Positions 21,044 to 30,428 of a DNA stretch of 64,000 nucleotides are shown here, one piece after another (positions within the stretch are counted from its first letter, which is position 1; each line of letters opens with the position of its first letter). Under the pieces are notes generated by a model. The model was not told the DNA's origin, made no database searches, and saw nothing but the letters and a program-made list of their open reading frames with translations. Made by a program: the position numbers and the translations under genes. The DNA comes from Ectopseudomonas chengduensis (GTDB taxonomy: Bacteria > Pseudomonadota > Gammaproteobacteria > Pseudomonadales > Pseudomonadaceae). The stretch covers positions 268,257 to 332,256 of the forward strand of contig NZ_FMZQ01000003.1 of NCBI RefSeq assembly GCF_900102635.1. Reading direction: 5' to 3'.

Positions 21044-21417
21044 GGTCAATCCTTCAAAAAATGTGTTGGTTGAGCACCGACTACCCACGCAATGCGTGCA
21101 CGGATGCAGCGGCTGCGGGAGGCTTCCACTTTGACGGCGAGAATACGGCTGGGGCGAGGATTGACCGCGAGGAGGGGGGGATGTGGCGAACAGTTCGGGC
21201 GCTTGGCGTGGGCTGGTTGGCTCGTGGAAGCCTTGGGCACCTGCTGGGCTTTCGATCTGTCTGACGCTAAACGCTTCCCCGTCCCTCAGGACAACTTCGT
21301 TCCAGTCGCAACCTCGTCGTACGGCCTTGTGGGCTGTTGGGACACGGACCGTTGCGAAGTACTTCGCGGGCGGTCTGGAGATCCTTTTCAGGACCCCTGG
21401 CTAGCGGGAGCGAGGCC
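21044..21417 (-). other. Long aceA leader, no gene recognised
   Basis: If the promoter at 21418-21446 is used, aceA mRNA has about 365 nt of untranslated leader. The region is not AT-rich, has no ORF with a good ribosome-binding site and no recognised riboswitch. A GAAGTACTTC palindrome lies at 21356-21365. Confidence 0.35.
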
Positions 21418-21446
21418 ATCATGCCTCTGGGAAAATGCTTCGTCAA
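21418..21446 (-). promoter_or_regulatory. Candidate sigma-70 promoter of aceA
   Basis: On the minus strand TTGACG (21441-21446) and CATGAT (21418-21423) are separated by exactly 17 bp. The -35 lies 6 bp downstream of the RccR-like operator, placing a bound regulator against the polymerase site. Confidence 0.65.
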
Positions 21447-21452
21447 ACGTTT

Positions 21453-21478
21453 TGTAGTGGTTTTTTAAAACTACTACA
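21453..21478. promoter_or_regulatory. RccR-type operator upstream of aceA
   Basis: TGTAGT (21453-21458) and ACTACA (21473-21478) form a perfect inverted pair with a 14-bp spacer. In P. fluorescens RccR, a KDPG-responsive RpiR-family regulator, binds a long-spacer site of this kind (about 28 bp) at aceA and a short-spacer version at aceE. Half-sites, length and target gene all agree. Confidence 0.75.
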
Positions 21479-21603
21479 TATTCAGTAGGCGACTGGCTGG
21501 TCACGCTCGGCAGCCCATGGGATGGGCGTTTCAGGCATTTCGCGGGTTGCGTGAGTTGTCCATCGTTCTTGCGAGGGAAAGGCATTCGACTTTGGTCGGG
21601 GTG

Positions 21604-22413
21604 TCAGTCGATCGCTTCGACCTTCAGGCGCAGCGACATGTCCTCGCGGCCCTGGGTAGTGTGTCGGCGCAACACGTCACGGCCGCTGGAGCTGGTTTCC
21701 TCGCTGACGCCACCCAGGGTAATCCACTCGCCGAGTCGGCCGCTGACGCGGGTATCAGTGCTTTGCACATCGATCACGCCGGGGTGGCTGTTGCTGACGC
21801 GATCGCGTTGGCTGCTGATGGCAACGTGGACCAGTTCGCCAGAGAGGCTGGCCGTTACGTAGAAGCCGCGGGTCACGTCGCGGTAATGGGTATCCTGGTA
21901 GACCTGGCCGTAAGGGCCGGTACTGGTGGTGGTCAGCGGCACGCTCTGGCCGACCTGGATCAGCGCTGGATAACCTTCGGTGGCTTGTACCTGCTGGGTG
22001 CCGCCACCACGGCTGTCGGTGCTGCGGCGGATGATGCGCACCTGGTCGCGACCGTTCACTTCGCCGCGGCCGACCTGTACTTCGGCATTGCCGGCACTGA
22101 GCGTGCCATCGACGCGATAGCCGCGGTCGTTCTGGTAATTGCTGTCGGCGCTCTCCACGGTGATCAGCAGGCGACGCGGGCGGGTGTCGAGTTGCTGCAA
22201 CAACACGCGCACTTCACCGATCTTGGCCGGTGACGCATTGACGATCAGTTGGTTGCCATAGGCGCTGACCTTGCCCTCGTTGCCGAGCATCGACTGCACC
22301 ACGCCGAGTACGTCATCGGCAGTGCGGTAATTCAGTGGGATTACCTCGGTGGCCGCTTGCAGCGGCAGGCACAGGCCGAGAAGCAGGGCGGCGAACAGCG
22401 TGCGCAGGGTCAT
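21604..22413 (-). CDS. Exported protein with secretin N-terminal (NolW-like) domain
   Basis: A 269-residue protein with a signal peptide (LFAALLLGLCLPLQA) and an N-terminal segment, EVIPLNYRTADDVLGVVQSM through NQLIVNASPAKIGEVRVLLQQLD, that matches the short NolW/secretin-N domain used in type II, III and IV pilus secretins. It lacks the secretin pore domain, so it cannot itself be a gate. The rest is beta-rich and Ser/Thr/Arg-rich. The start overlaps the stop of the upstream gene by 4 bp. Function unknown; a periplasmic or outer-membrane partner role is inference. Confidence 0.75.
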   Translation of the reverse strand: MTLRTLFAALLLGLCLPLQAATEVIPLNYRTADDVLGVVQSMLGNEGKVSAYGNQLIVNASPAKIGEVRVLLQQLDTRPRRLLITVESADSNYQNDRGYRVDGTLSAGNAEVQVGRGEVNGRDQVRIIRRSTDSRGGGTQQVQATEGYPALIQVGQSVPLTTTSTGPYGQVYQDTHYRDVTRGFYVTASLSGELVHVAISSQRDRVSNSHPGVIDVQSTDTRVSGRLGEWITLGGVSEETSSSGRDVLRRHTTQGREDMSLRLKVEAID

Positions 22414-23051
22414 AGCAGAAAGCTCCGCAGATCAGGGTCGGTGATGCTGGTATCCCAGGCCTGGTCGAACTGGGTTTGGCGTTGGCGCACGCGCGCCGGA
22501 TCGTTGTACAGGGTGTAGCCGGATTGTTGATCGAGTTCAGGTCGCACGAACAGGCCTCTGTCATCGGCGATCAGGAAGGCCAGTTCCTCGTTGGCGTAAT
22601 CCGGATTGAGTTTGCGGATATGCAGGTTGGAGGACAGTCGGCGTGACAGGGCGAGCAGGCGATGACCTTCCTTCACGGCGCGGGTCGGATCGCGCAGCAG
22701 GATGCGCAGGCGCGCTCGTGGGCTGCTCAGCAGGAATCGGGTACAGGCCTGTTGCACGCTGCTGTGGTGATAGAGCCAGGGTTCCAGGTCATCGCTGTAC
22801 AGGCACAGGTTGCGCTGCGCCTGCTGGATCAGGGCGAGAACGTGAGCGCGCGCTTGCTGGGGCTGGCTGAAGCGCTCCAGGCGCTCGTGCTCGCCCAAGA
22901 CGAAGGGGGCCGGCTCCCATTGCGCCGCATCCGGCGTGATGGGGGCGGGGTTGTGCACGGCAAAACGCCCCGGCGACTCGAATTGGATAGCCGCCAGTTC
23001 AATGGGATCTGGCGTATCGATCGGTTCGACCGGGGCGTCTTTGTCGTTCAT
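22410..23051 (-). CDS. Conserved protein with PLD-like fold lacking HKD motifs
   Basis: A 213-residue cytoplasmic protein of unknown function. The central part (about residues 65-200: RAHVLALIQQAQRNLCLYSDD, LRILLRDPTRAVKEGHRLL, NEELAFLIADDRGLFVRPEL) has the rhythm of a single phospholipase D-like domain, but no HxKxxxxD catalytic motif, fitting the DUF7931 group as I recall it. It lies 8 bp after the GNAT gene and overlaps the secretin-N-like gene, so the run is probably one transcript. Confidence 0.6.
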   Translation of the reverse strand: MNDKDAPVEPIDTPDPIELAAIQFESPGRFAVHNPAPITPDAAQWEPAPFVLGEHERLERFSQPQQARAHVLALIQQAQRNLCLYSDDLEPWLYHHSSVQQACTRFLLSSPRARLRILLRDPTRAVKEGHRLLALSRRLSSNLHIRKLNPDYANEELAFLIADDRGLFVRPELDQQSGYTLYNDPARVRQRQTQFDQAWDTSITDPDLRSFLL

Positions 23052-23059
23052 CGTGCTCT

Positions 23060-23485
23060 CTACTGGCTGGTGCGCACCATATCCACGTGCGGTATGCCAG
23101 CGTCGAGGTACTCGTCGCTGACAATCCTGAAGCCTAGCCTTTCATAGAACGGCGTGGCGTGCACCTGAGCCGTGAGCATTTGCTGATGCAGGCCGCGCTT
23201 TTCCGCTTCGGCAATCACCGCCTGCATCAGTTTTTCGCCCACTTTCAGGCCGCGCCAGTCCTTGAGCACCGACACGCGACCGATATGGCCGTCGGGCAGC
23301 AGGCGTGCGGTGCCGACCGGGTAATCGCCTTCCTCGGCGAGAAAGTGCACGGCGTCGGTATCCTCGGCGTCCCACTCCAGTTCTGGCGGCACCGATTGCT
23401 CGGCGACGAACACGCTGTCGCGGATACGACGAAGCTCGACATTGTCCCTGTGCCAGTCCGCGACTCGGACGGAGATCTCACTCAT
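23060..23485 (-). CDS. GNAT-family N-acetyltransferase
   Basis: A 141-residue GCN5-related acetyltransferase (ElaA/YjcF-like). ATG 23485 (MSEISVRVAD) is chosen because it overlaps the roxA stop by 8 bp and gives a complete domain. The acetyl-CoA pyrophosphate loop region is visible as GRVSVLKDWRGLKVGEKLM (about residues 69-87), followed by the HATPFYERLGFRIVSDEY motif typical of the C-terminal part. The substrate is unknown. Linkage to a ribosomal oxygenase gene is suggestive only. Confidence 0.85.
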   Translation of the reverse strand: MSEISVRVADWHRDNVELRRIRDSVFVAEQSVPPELEWDAEDTDAVHFLAEEGDYPVGTARLLPDGHIGRVSVLKDWRGLKVGEKLMQAVIAEAEKRGLHQQMLTAQVHATPFYERLGFRIVSDEYLDAGIPHVDMVRTSQ

Positions 23486-24644
23486 CGGCAAATCCCAGGC
23501 TGCCTTGCTTGACCAGTTCCCATAGCAGGGTACGCCCCTCGTCGTCGGCCAGCCAGGCGCCGAGGTTTTCCACATGTAACGCATCGGCGCTGCAGATCAG
23601 CTTCAGCAGCTCACGCAGGCGGGCCGACACCAGACGGCTCTGGCCGCTGGCGAACAGCACCAGATCTTCGCCGACTTCCGACCAGGCCATGCGTGCGCTG
23701 GGGTTGCGGATGAGGATCGCGCCATCTTCCAGTGCGCCAAGGAAGTCTTCTTCCTCGATCTCGATGCCGGCGACCAGCTCCGGGTACTTGGGCTCGGTCA
23801 TGAACTGGCCGAACCAGGTCATCAGCAGACGTTCGTCACCCATGTGCTCATTGAGCAGGGCCTTGAGGCGCTCCAGGGCGTCGCGCTGGATCTGGTTGGG
23901 ATCCTCGCTCGGCTGGATGTCGGCATCGCTGTAACGCTCTTCGTCGGGCAGGAACTGGCCGAGGAAGTCGGTGAAATGGGTCAGTACTTCGGCGGCGCTC
24001 GGCGCGCGGAAGCCCACGGAATAGGTCATGCAATCATCCTCAGCGGTGCCACAGTGGGCGAGGCATGGCGGCAGGTAGAGCATGTCGCCGGGTGCCAGCA
24101 CCCATTCATCGGTTGGTTCGAATTGAGCCAGGATCTTCAGATCGGCGTGGGGGAGCAGCGGGCTGTCGGCATCGCACATCTGGCCAATTTGCCAGCGGCG
24201 ATGACCATGAGCCTGCAGCAGGAATACGTCGTAGTTGTCGAAATGCGGGCCGACGCCGCCACCGGGGGCAGCGAAGCTGATCATCAGATCGTCGATGCGC
24301 CACTTGGGCAGGAATTTGAAGTCTTCCAGCAGTTCGGCCACTTCCGGGACGAACTGGTCGACGGCTTGTACCAGCAGGGTCCAGTCGCGCTCGGGCAGAT
24401 CCTGGAAGGTGTCTTCGTTGAACGGACCGCGCTGCAGCTCCCAGGGGCGCTCGCCATGCTCGATCACCAGGCGCGACTCGACTTCCTCTTCCAGCGCCAG
24501 GCCGGCCAGTTCGTCCGGGCTGATCGGGCTTTCGAAGTCGGGAATGGCCTGACGCACCAGCAGGGGTTTCTTCTGCCAGTAGTCGCGCAGGAATTCACGG
24601 GCTGTGAGGCCACCCAGCAATTGCAGCGGAGTATCAGGATTCAT
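23478..24644 (-). CDS. roxA: 50S ribosomal protein L16 arginine 3-hydroxylase (cupin/JmjC-type)
   Basis: 2-oxoglutarate/Fe(II) oxygenase of the YcfD/RoxA family that hydroxylates an arginine of ribosomal protein L16. It has 388 residues. The iron-binding facial triad appears as HFD in GPHFDNYDVF (around residue 133) and the distal His in LAHCGTAED (about 195-200). A C-terminal winged-helix-like domain follows, as in YcfD. First gene of the four-gene minus-strand run after the purB terminator region. Confidence 0.88.
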   Translation of the reverse strand: MNPDTPLQLLGGLTAREFLRDYWQKKPLLVRQAIPDFESPISPDELAGLALEEEVESRLVIEHGERPWELQRGPFNEDTFQDLPERDWTLLVQAVDQFVPEVAELLEDFKFLPKWRIDDLMISFAAPGGGVGPHFDNYDVFLLQAHGHRRWQIGQMCDADSPLLPHADLKILAQFEPTDEWVLAPGDMLYLPPCLAHCGTAEDDCMTYSVGFRAPSAAEVLTHFTDFLGQFLPDEERYSDADIQPSEDPNQIQRDALERLKALLNEHMGDERLLMTWFGQFMTEPKYPELVAGIEIEEEDFLGALEDGAILIRNPSARMAWSEVGEDLVLFASGQSRLVSARLRELLKLICSADALHVENLGAWLADDEGRTLLWELVKQGSLGFADE

Positions 24645-24677
24645 CAGTAAGCCCTTGAAATAGATAAAAACCTTAAA

Positions 24678-24703
24678 ACAAAAACGCCCGGCTCAGCCGG
24701 GCG
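24678..24703 (-). terminator. Intrinsic terminator of purB
   Basis: Minus strand: ACGCCCGGCT-g-AGCCGGGCGT followed by TTTTGTTTT. A strong GC stem starts 19 bp after the purB stop and separates it from roxA. Confidence 0.9.
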
Positions 24704-24722
24704 TCCTCGAGGCTGGTATGGC

Positions 24723-26213
<1,491 letters not shown>

Positions 26214-26241
26214 TCATACATGAAAACCGACGCTTGGCCGC

Positions 26242-27105
26242 CTATGCCCTGCGTCTTGCTACCGATAACAGACTGGCGGCAAAGATCAATGCTGCACCGA
26301 GCAGCGAAAGCGTGTCTGGCGTCTCGCCCCAGAGCAGCCAGGCGATGATGCCGGCGAAGACGATGGCCAGGTAGGCGACCGGGCCGATCAGCCCGGGCGG
26401 CGCCAGGCCATAGGCGCGCGACATGATCACCTGGCTGGCGGTGGCCAGCAGGCCGATGCCCAGCAGCCAGCTAAGTTGCGTGGAGTCGAGCGGTTGCCAG
26501 CTCCAGGTCAGCGGGATGGCGGAGAACAGTGCACTGAACAGCGAGAAATAGAAGACGATGCGCGTGGCCGGTTCGCTGTCGCTCATTTCGCGGATGGAGA
26601 CGAAGGCGAAGGCGGCCAGCAGGCTGGCGGCCAGGCCAAACAGCGCGGGCCCCTCGAACAGGGCGGCGCTGGGCTTGGCCACCAGCAGTACCCCGCACAG
26701 GCCGATCAGGCTGCTGATCAGCATGCGCCGCGTCAGCGGCTCCTTGAGCCAGATATGTGCGATCAGCGGGGTAAATACCGGCGCCGAATAGGTGAACAGC
26801 ATGGCGTCGGCCAGTGGCAGGTGGGCGATGGCGTAGAAGAAGCAGTACATCGCCGCCAGGCCGTAGGTGGTGCGCCACAGATGGGATTTCAGCCGTGTCG
26901 TGCGCAGAGGACGAACACCGCGTACCAGCAGCAGCGGCAGAAAGAACAGCACGCCGACCAGATTGCGGAAGAACACCACCGACTCGTTGTTGACGCTGAC
27001 GGATATCTCGCGGATGCCGACTCCGGTAAAGGCGAACAGCAGCGCCGAGAGCGCCAGCAGCAGGGCACCCTGAAGGGGTTTTACGCTGCGGCTGGCGGGC
27101 TCCAT
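26242..27105 (-). CDS. DMT-superfamily (EamA) permease
   Basis: Inner-membrane transporter of the drug/metabolite family, 287 residues, with ten predicted helices arranged as two five-helix EamA repeats (about residues 12-143 and 150-283). The LPLADAMLFTYSAPVFTPLI segment is typical at the end of the first repeat. The substrate is unknown. It begins 2 bp after the hflD stop, so it is probably co-transcribed with mnmA-hflD and may read towards purB, 148 bp downstream. Confidence 0.88.
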   Translation of the reverse strand: MEPASRSVKPLQGALLLALSALLFAFTGVGIREISVSVNNESVVFFRNLVGVLFFLPLLLVRGVRPLRTTRLKSHLWRTTYGLAAMYCFFYAIAHLPLADAMLFTYSAPVFTPLIAHIWLKEPLTRRMLISSLIGLCGVLLVAKPSAALFEGPALFGLAASLLAAFAFVSIREMSDSEPATRIVFYFSLFSALFSAIPLTWSWQPLDSTQLSWLLGIGLLATASQVIMSRAYGLAPPGLIGPVAYLAIVFAGIIAWLLWGETPDTLSLLGAALIFAASLLSVARRRA

Positions 27106-27107
27106 GG

Positions 27108-27728
27108 TCAGCTTCGCGTCAGTTCGTAGAGTTCTTTGAGCAGCTTGCTGCGGCTGAACACCAACTGCCAGCGGTGGCCGCCGAGCTGACGCCAGAGGCG
27201 CGCCGAGCGGATGCCGGCGAGCAGCAGGGCGCGGATTTTTGCCGCGTTGTTCGGCTGCTGCAGGAAGCGCATGTCGCCGTGCACCTGAATGCGCTGGCGG
27301 AAGGTGCTGATGGTGTCCTGATACAGGCCGCCGCAGGCGGCAATGACGTTGTCATGGACCAGGCCGAAATGCTCGACCTGTTGCTGGATCTGATCCAGCC
27401 GGCTGCCCATCACCTGCAGCATGTCGCTGCGCTTGTCCAGTTGCCGCTCCAGGCCGATCATCGCCAGCGCATAGCGCAGCGGCTCGCGCTGCAGAGCGGA
27501 TGGGTTGCGCTCCAGCGAGCTGATCAGGGCGCGATAACCGTCACGCAGGTTGAGGTCGTCGCCGCCGTATACGTCCAGCGTGCTTTTCGGGTCGCGCACC
27601 AGCAGGCTGCCCAGCATGCAGCCCATAGAGGCTTCGCTGACCTGGCCGGTGCGGGCGATCTTGTCGGCCAGTACGGCGGCTTCGAATACGGCGCCGAGGG
27701 CAACCAGTTGCTCCTGCAGCGGGCTCAT
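27108..27728 (-). CDS. hflD: High-frequency lysogenization protein HflD homolog
   Basis: All-helical peripheral membrane protein, 206 residues from ATG 27728 ([10 protein letters not shown]). In E. coli HflD binds lambda CII; its bacterial role is unclear. Family features are the N-terminal [19 protein letters not shown] helix and the [34 protein letters not shown] block. The ATG overlaps the mnmA stop by 4 bp, preserving the mnmA-hflD pair known from E. coli. Confidence 0.93.
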   Translation of the reverse strand: MSPLQEQLVALGAVFEAAVLADKIARTGQVSEASMGCMLGSLLVRDPKSTLDVYGGDDLNLRDGYRALISSLERNPSALQREPLRYALAMIGLERQLDKRSDMLQVMGSRLDQIQQQVEHFGLVHDNVIAACGGLYQDTISTFRQRIQVHGDMRFLQQPNNAAKIRALLLAGIRSARLWRQLGGHRWQLVFSRSKLLKELYELTRS

Positions 27729-28837
27729 CGGGCGTCCTCGTACCAGGCTTCGGCGGTTTCGATCACGCCGCCGCCGAGGCACACCTCGCCGTCATAGAAC
27801 ACCACGGACTGACCCGGGGTGACGGCGCGCTGCGGCTCGTCGAACACGGCGCGATAGCCGTTTTCGGTCTTCTCCAGGGTGCAGCTCTGGTCACTCTGGC
27901 GGTAGCGCACCTTGGCCGTGAGGCGGAGCGGAGTGCTCAGGTCCACGGGGTTGACCCAGTAGATGTCCGAGGCGAGCAGGGCGCGGGAGAACAGCCAGGG
28001 ATGTTCGTTGCCTTGGCCGACGATCAGCACGTTGCGCGTCAGGTCCTTGCGCAGCACGTACCAGGGATCGTCGCTGGCGTCCTTGAGACCACCGATGCCG
28101 AGGCCCTGGCGCTGGCCGATGGTGTGGTACATCAGGCCGTGATGACGGCCGATGACCTGGCCGTCAGTGGTTTCGATATCGCCAGGCTGCGCCGGCAGGT
28201 ACTGCTTGAGGAAGTCGCTGAAGCGGCGCTCGCCGATGAAGCAGATACCGGTGGAGTCCTTCTTCTTCGCCGTGGCCAGCTCGTACTTCTCGGCAATGGC
28301 GCGCACCTGCGGCTTTTCCAGTTCACCGACCGGGAACAGGGTCCTGGCGATCTGCTCGCCGCCGACGGCATGCAGGAAGTAGCTCTGGTCCTTGTTCGGG
28401 TCCAGACCCTTGAGCAGCTCGGTACGGCCATCGATATCGCGGCGACGCACGTAGTGGCCGGTGGCGATCAGGTCGGCGCCGAGGCTTAGGGCGTAGTCGA
28501 GGAAGGCTTTGAACTTGATCTCGCGGTTACACAGGATATCCGGGTTCGGCGTACGTCCGGCCTTGTATTCGGCCAGGAAATGCTCGAACACGTTGTCCCA
28601 GTATTCTGCGGCGAAGTTGGCGGTGTGCAGCTTGATGCCGATGCGATCGCATACGGCCTGGGCGTCGGCCAGGTCGTCCATGGCGGTGCAGTACTCGGTG
28701 CCGTCGTCTTCGTCCCAGTTCTTCATGAACAGGCCTTCGACCTGGTAACCCTGCTCCATCAACAGCAGGGCGGAAACGGACGAGTCGACGCCGCCGGACA
28801 TGCCGACGATCACGCGTTGGGTGCTAGGTGCTTGCAT
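27725..28837 (-). CDS. mnmA: tRNA-specific 2-thiouridylase
   Basis: ATP-dependent enzyme that thiolates U34 of tRNA Glu, Gln and Lys, receiving sulfur from TusE; tusDCBE are also in this window. It has 370 residues. The PP-loop SGGVDSS is at 14-20, and the two catalytic cysteines are Cys103 (ILCNREIKF) and Cys199 (GICFIGER). Start ATG 28837. In E. coli the preceding gene is nudJ; here nudJ has been separated from mnmA by the mevalonate cassette. Confidence 0.97.
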   Translation of the reverse strand: MQAPSTQRVIVGMSGGVDSSVSALLLMEQGYQVEGLFMKNWDEDDGTEYCTAMDDLADAQAVCDRIGIKLHTANFAAEYWDNVFEHFLAEYKAGRTPNPDILCNREIKFKAFLDYALSLGADLIATGHYVRRRDIDGRTELLKGLDPNKDQSYFLHAVGGEQIARTLFPVGELEKPQVRAIAEKYELATAKKKDSTGICFIGERRFSDFLKQYLPAQPGDIETTDGQVIGRHHGLMYHTIGQRQGLGIGGLKDASDDPWYVLRKDLTRNVLIVGQGNEHPWLFSRALLASDIYWVNPVDLSTPLRLTAKVRYRQSDQSCTLEKTENGYRAVFDEPQRAVTPGQSVVFYDGEVCLGGGVIETAEAWYEDAR

Positions 28838-28880
28838 GGGAATCTGCGAGTGAAGCCTGAAAAGTTGCCGAGTCTACCAG

Positions 28881-28908
28881 AAAGCCTGCGCCCGTTCAGT
28901 GCGCAGGC
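28881..28908 (-). terminator. Terminator of the MocR-type regulator gene
   Basis: GCCTGCGC (28884-28891) and GCGCAGGC (28901-28908) form an 8-bp perfect stem with a 9-nt loop; the minus strand continues TTTCTGG. It lies 17 bp after the regulator's stop, before mnmA. Confidence 0.6.
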
Positions 28909-28925
28909 GAGAGCGACTGTTGTTC

Positions 28926-30311
28926 TTATCCTGCTAGCCCCAGGTGCATGAGGCTGCGGCGAAAGGCTGGATCGTCCAGGTAGGCGACATTGAGCCGCGT
29001 CCAGGCCACGGGCATCTGCCGATCGACCGCGAAGATCGAGCCCGGCGCAAGCATCACGCCCTGGCTCAGGCATTGGCGGGTGAGGGTATTGGCATCATCT
29101 GCCCCAGGAAAGCGGGCCCACAGATAGAGGCTCTGTTCGGGCCGGCAGAACACCTCGGCGCCCAAACCGTCGAGTACCGCCAGACCGCGTTGCGTGGCAG
29201 CGCGCAAGCGTTCCTGAAGGCGCGACAGGTGGCGCAGGAAGTGCCCTTCGGCGAGGATCACGTCGATGGTGCGCTCACTGTACTCGGCGCCGCTGTTGTG
29301 CAGCAGCATCTTCAGGTCGGCCAGTTCCTCGATGCGTTTCTTGCTGCCGGCGATGAAGCCGACGCGCAAGGCGGCGGAAATCGATTTGGAGAAACTGCCC
29401 AGGTACAGGGTGCGCTCGGACTGGTCCAGGGCCGTCAGCTTTATCGCCGAGCTGGGTTTGAAGTCGGCCATGGCGTCGTTCTCCACCAGCAGCAGGTCAT
29501 GCGCTTCTGCAAGCTGCAGCAACTGGTGCGCCTTGGCTGGGGACAGATCGGAGCCGGTCGGGTTGTGGCCCACGGATTGGAGGAAGAACAGTTTGGGGCG
29601 GTGCTTCTTCAGCTGGCGTTCCAGCGTATCCAGGTCCGGGCCATCAGCCTCTCGCGCAATGCCGAGCATGCGCGCCCCTTGTAGTTGCAGCTTGCCGAAC
29701 AAGGGATAGTAGCCAGGGTCCTCGACCAGTACCGTGTCGCCGGGGGCCACGTAGCGACGGATGATCAGGTCCATTGCATGGTTGGCGCCCAGGGTGGTCA
29801 CCAGTTGCCGTGGTGATACGGCAATCTGGTAGTCCGCCAGCTTCTGCACCAGGCGTTGGCGCAGGTCGGGATTGCCCAGCCGTGTTCCGTAGCGAAACAG
29901 GGTCGACACGCCACCGCGCACCACTTGCCGGTGGAATTTGTCCAGGCGCATGTCCATCAGCCATTCGATCGGCGGAAACCCTTCGCCCAGGTGTGAATGG
30001 CCAGGGTCGCGCACGAACTGCTGGCGCATCATCCAGATGGTGTCCAGCGCCCGGGTGTAAGGCTCTGGTTCGTCATCCTCCTTGCGCGCTTTGAGGTTCT
30101 TGCAGACGAAGAACCCCTTGCCATGCCGGGCTTCTACCAGCCCCTGCGATGCCAGGTGCTCGTAAGCGGTGATTACGGTGTTCTTGGCGTACCCATGCAG
30201 GCGCATGTACTCGCGTAACGAGGGCAGTTTGTTGCCCTCTTGCAGGGCGCCTTCGGCTATCTGCCTGGCAATGGCGTCGGCCACTCTTTGCGCAAGGGTT
30301 TGTCTGGGCAT
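28926..30311 (-). CDS. MocR-type (GntR wHTH + aminotransferase-fold) transcriptional regulator
   Basis: A 461-residue regulator combining an N-terminal GntR winged helix (about 1-70: LPSLREYMRLHGYAKNTVITAY is the recognition region, SQGLVEARHGKGFFV the wing) with a fold-type-I aminotransferase domain (about 110-461). The PLP-binding residues are retained: Asn250 in HNPTGS, Asp279 in ENDAMAD and the Schiff-base Lys309 in GSFSKS. Such proteins usually act as PLP-sensing regulators of a neighbouring, often divergent, gene. Here the divergent gene is mvaA, 117 bp away, so control of mevalonate catabolism is the natural inference. Whether PLP or a mevalonate-derived ligand is sensed is unknown. 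Confidence 0.88.
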   Translation of the reverse strand: MPRQTLAQRVADAIARQIAEGALQEGNKLPSLREYMRLHGYAKNTVITAYEHLASQGLVEARHGKGFFVCKNLKARKEDDEPEPYTRALDTIWMMRQQFVRDPGHSHLGEGFPPIEWLMDMRLDKFHRQVVRGGVSTLFRYGTRLGNPDLRQRLVQKLADYQIAVSPRQLVTTLGANHAMDLIIRRYVAPGDTVLVEDPGYYPLFGKLQLQGARMLGIAREADGPDLDTLERQLKKHRPKLFFLQSVGHNPTGSDLSPAKAHQLLQLAEAHDLLLVENDAMADFKPSSAIKLTALDQSERTLYLGSFSKSISAALRVGFIAGSKKRIEELADLKMLLHNSGAEYSERTIDVILAEGHFLRHLSRLQERLRAATQRGLAVLDGLGAEVFCRPEQSLYLWARFPGADDANTLTRQCLSQGVMLAPGSIFAVDRQMPVAWTRLNVAYLDDPAFRRSLMHLGLAG

Positions 30312-30326
30312 GGCGAAAAGGTCGTG

Positions 30327-30376
30327 GGTACATGGGTGAAGTGTCTGGACAAACTGTACCTTTTTTCATGGATACA
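30327..30376. promoter_or_regulatory. Repeated GGTACA-like sites between the MocR gene and mvaA
   Basis: GGTACA (30327-30332) and its inverse TGTACC (30355-30360) face each other across 22 bp, and GGATACA (30370-30376) lies just downstream in direct orientation to the first. MocR-type regulators typically bind two or three related half-sites in the divergent intergenic region. Operator role is inferred from this pattern. Confidence 0.4.
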
Positions 30377-30428
30377 GTGCGGATAGTGTTTCGCAACCAA
30401 GAACAAACGACTCCAAGAGAGCTCCCCG

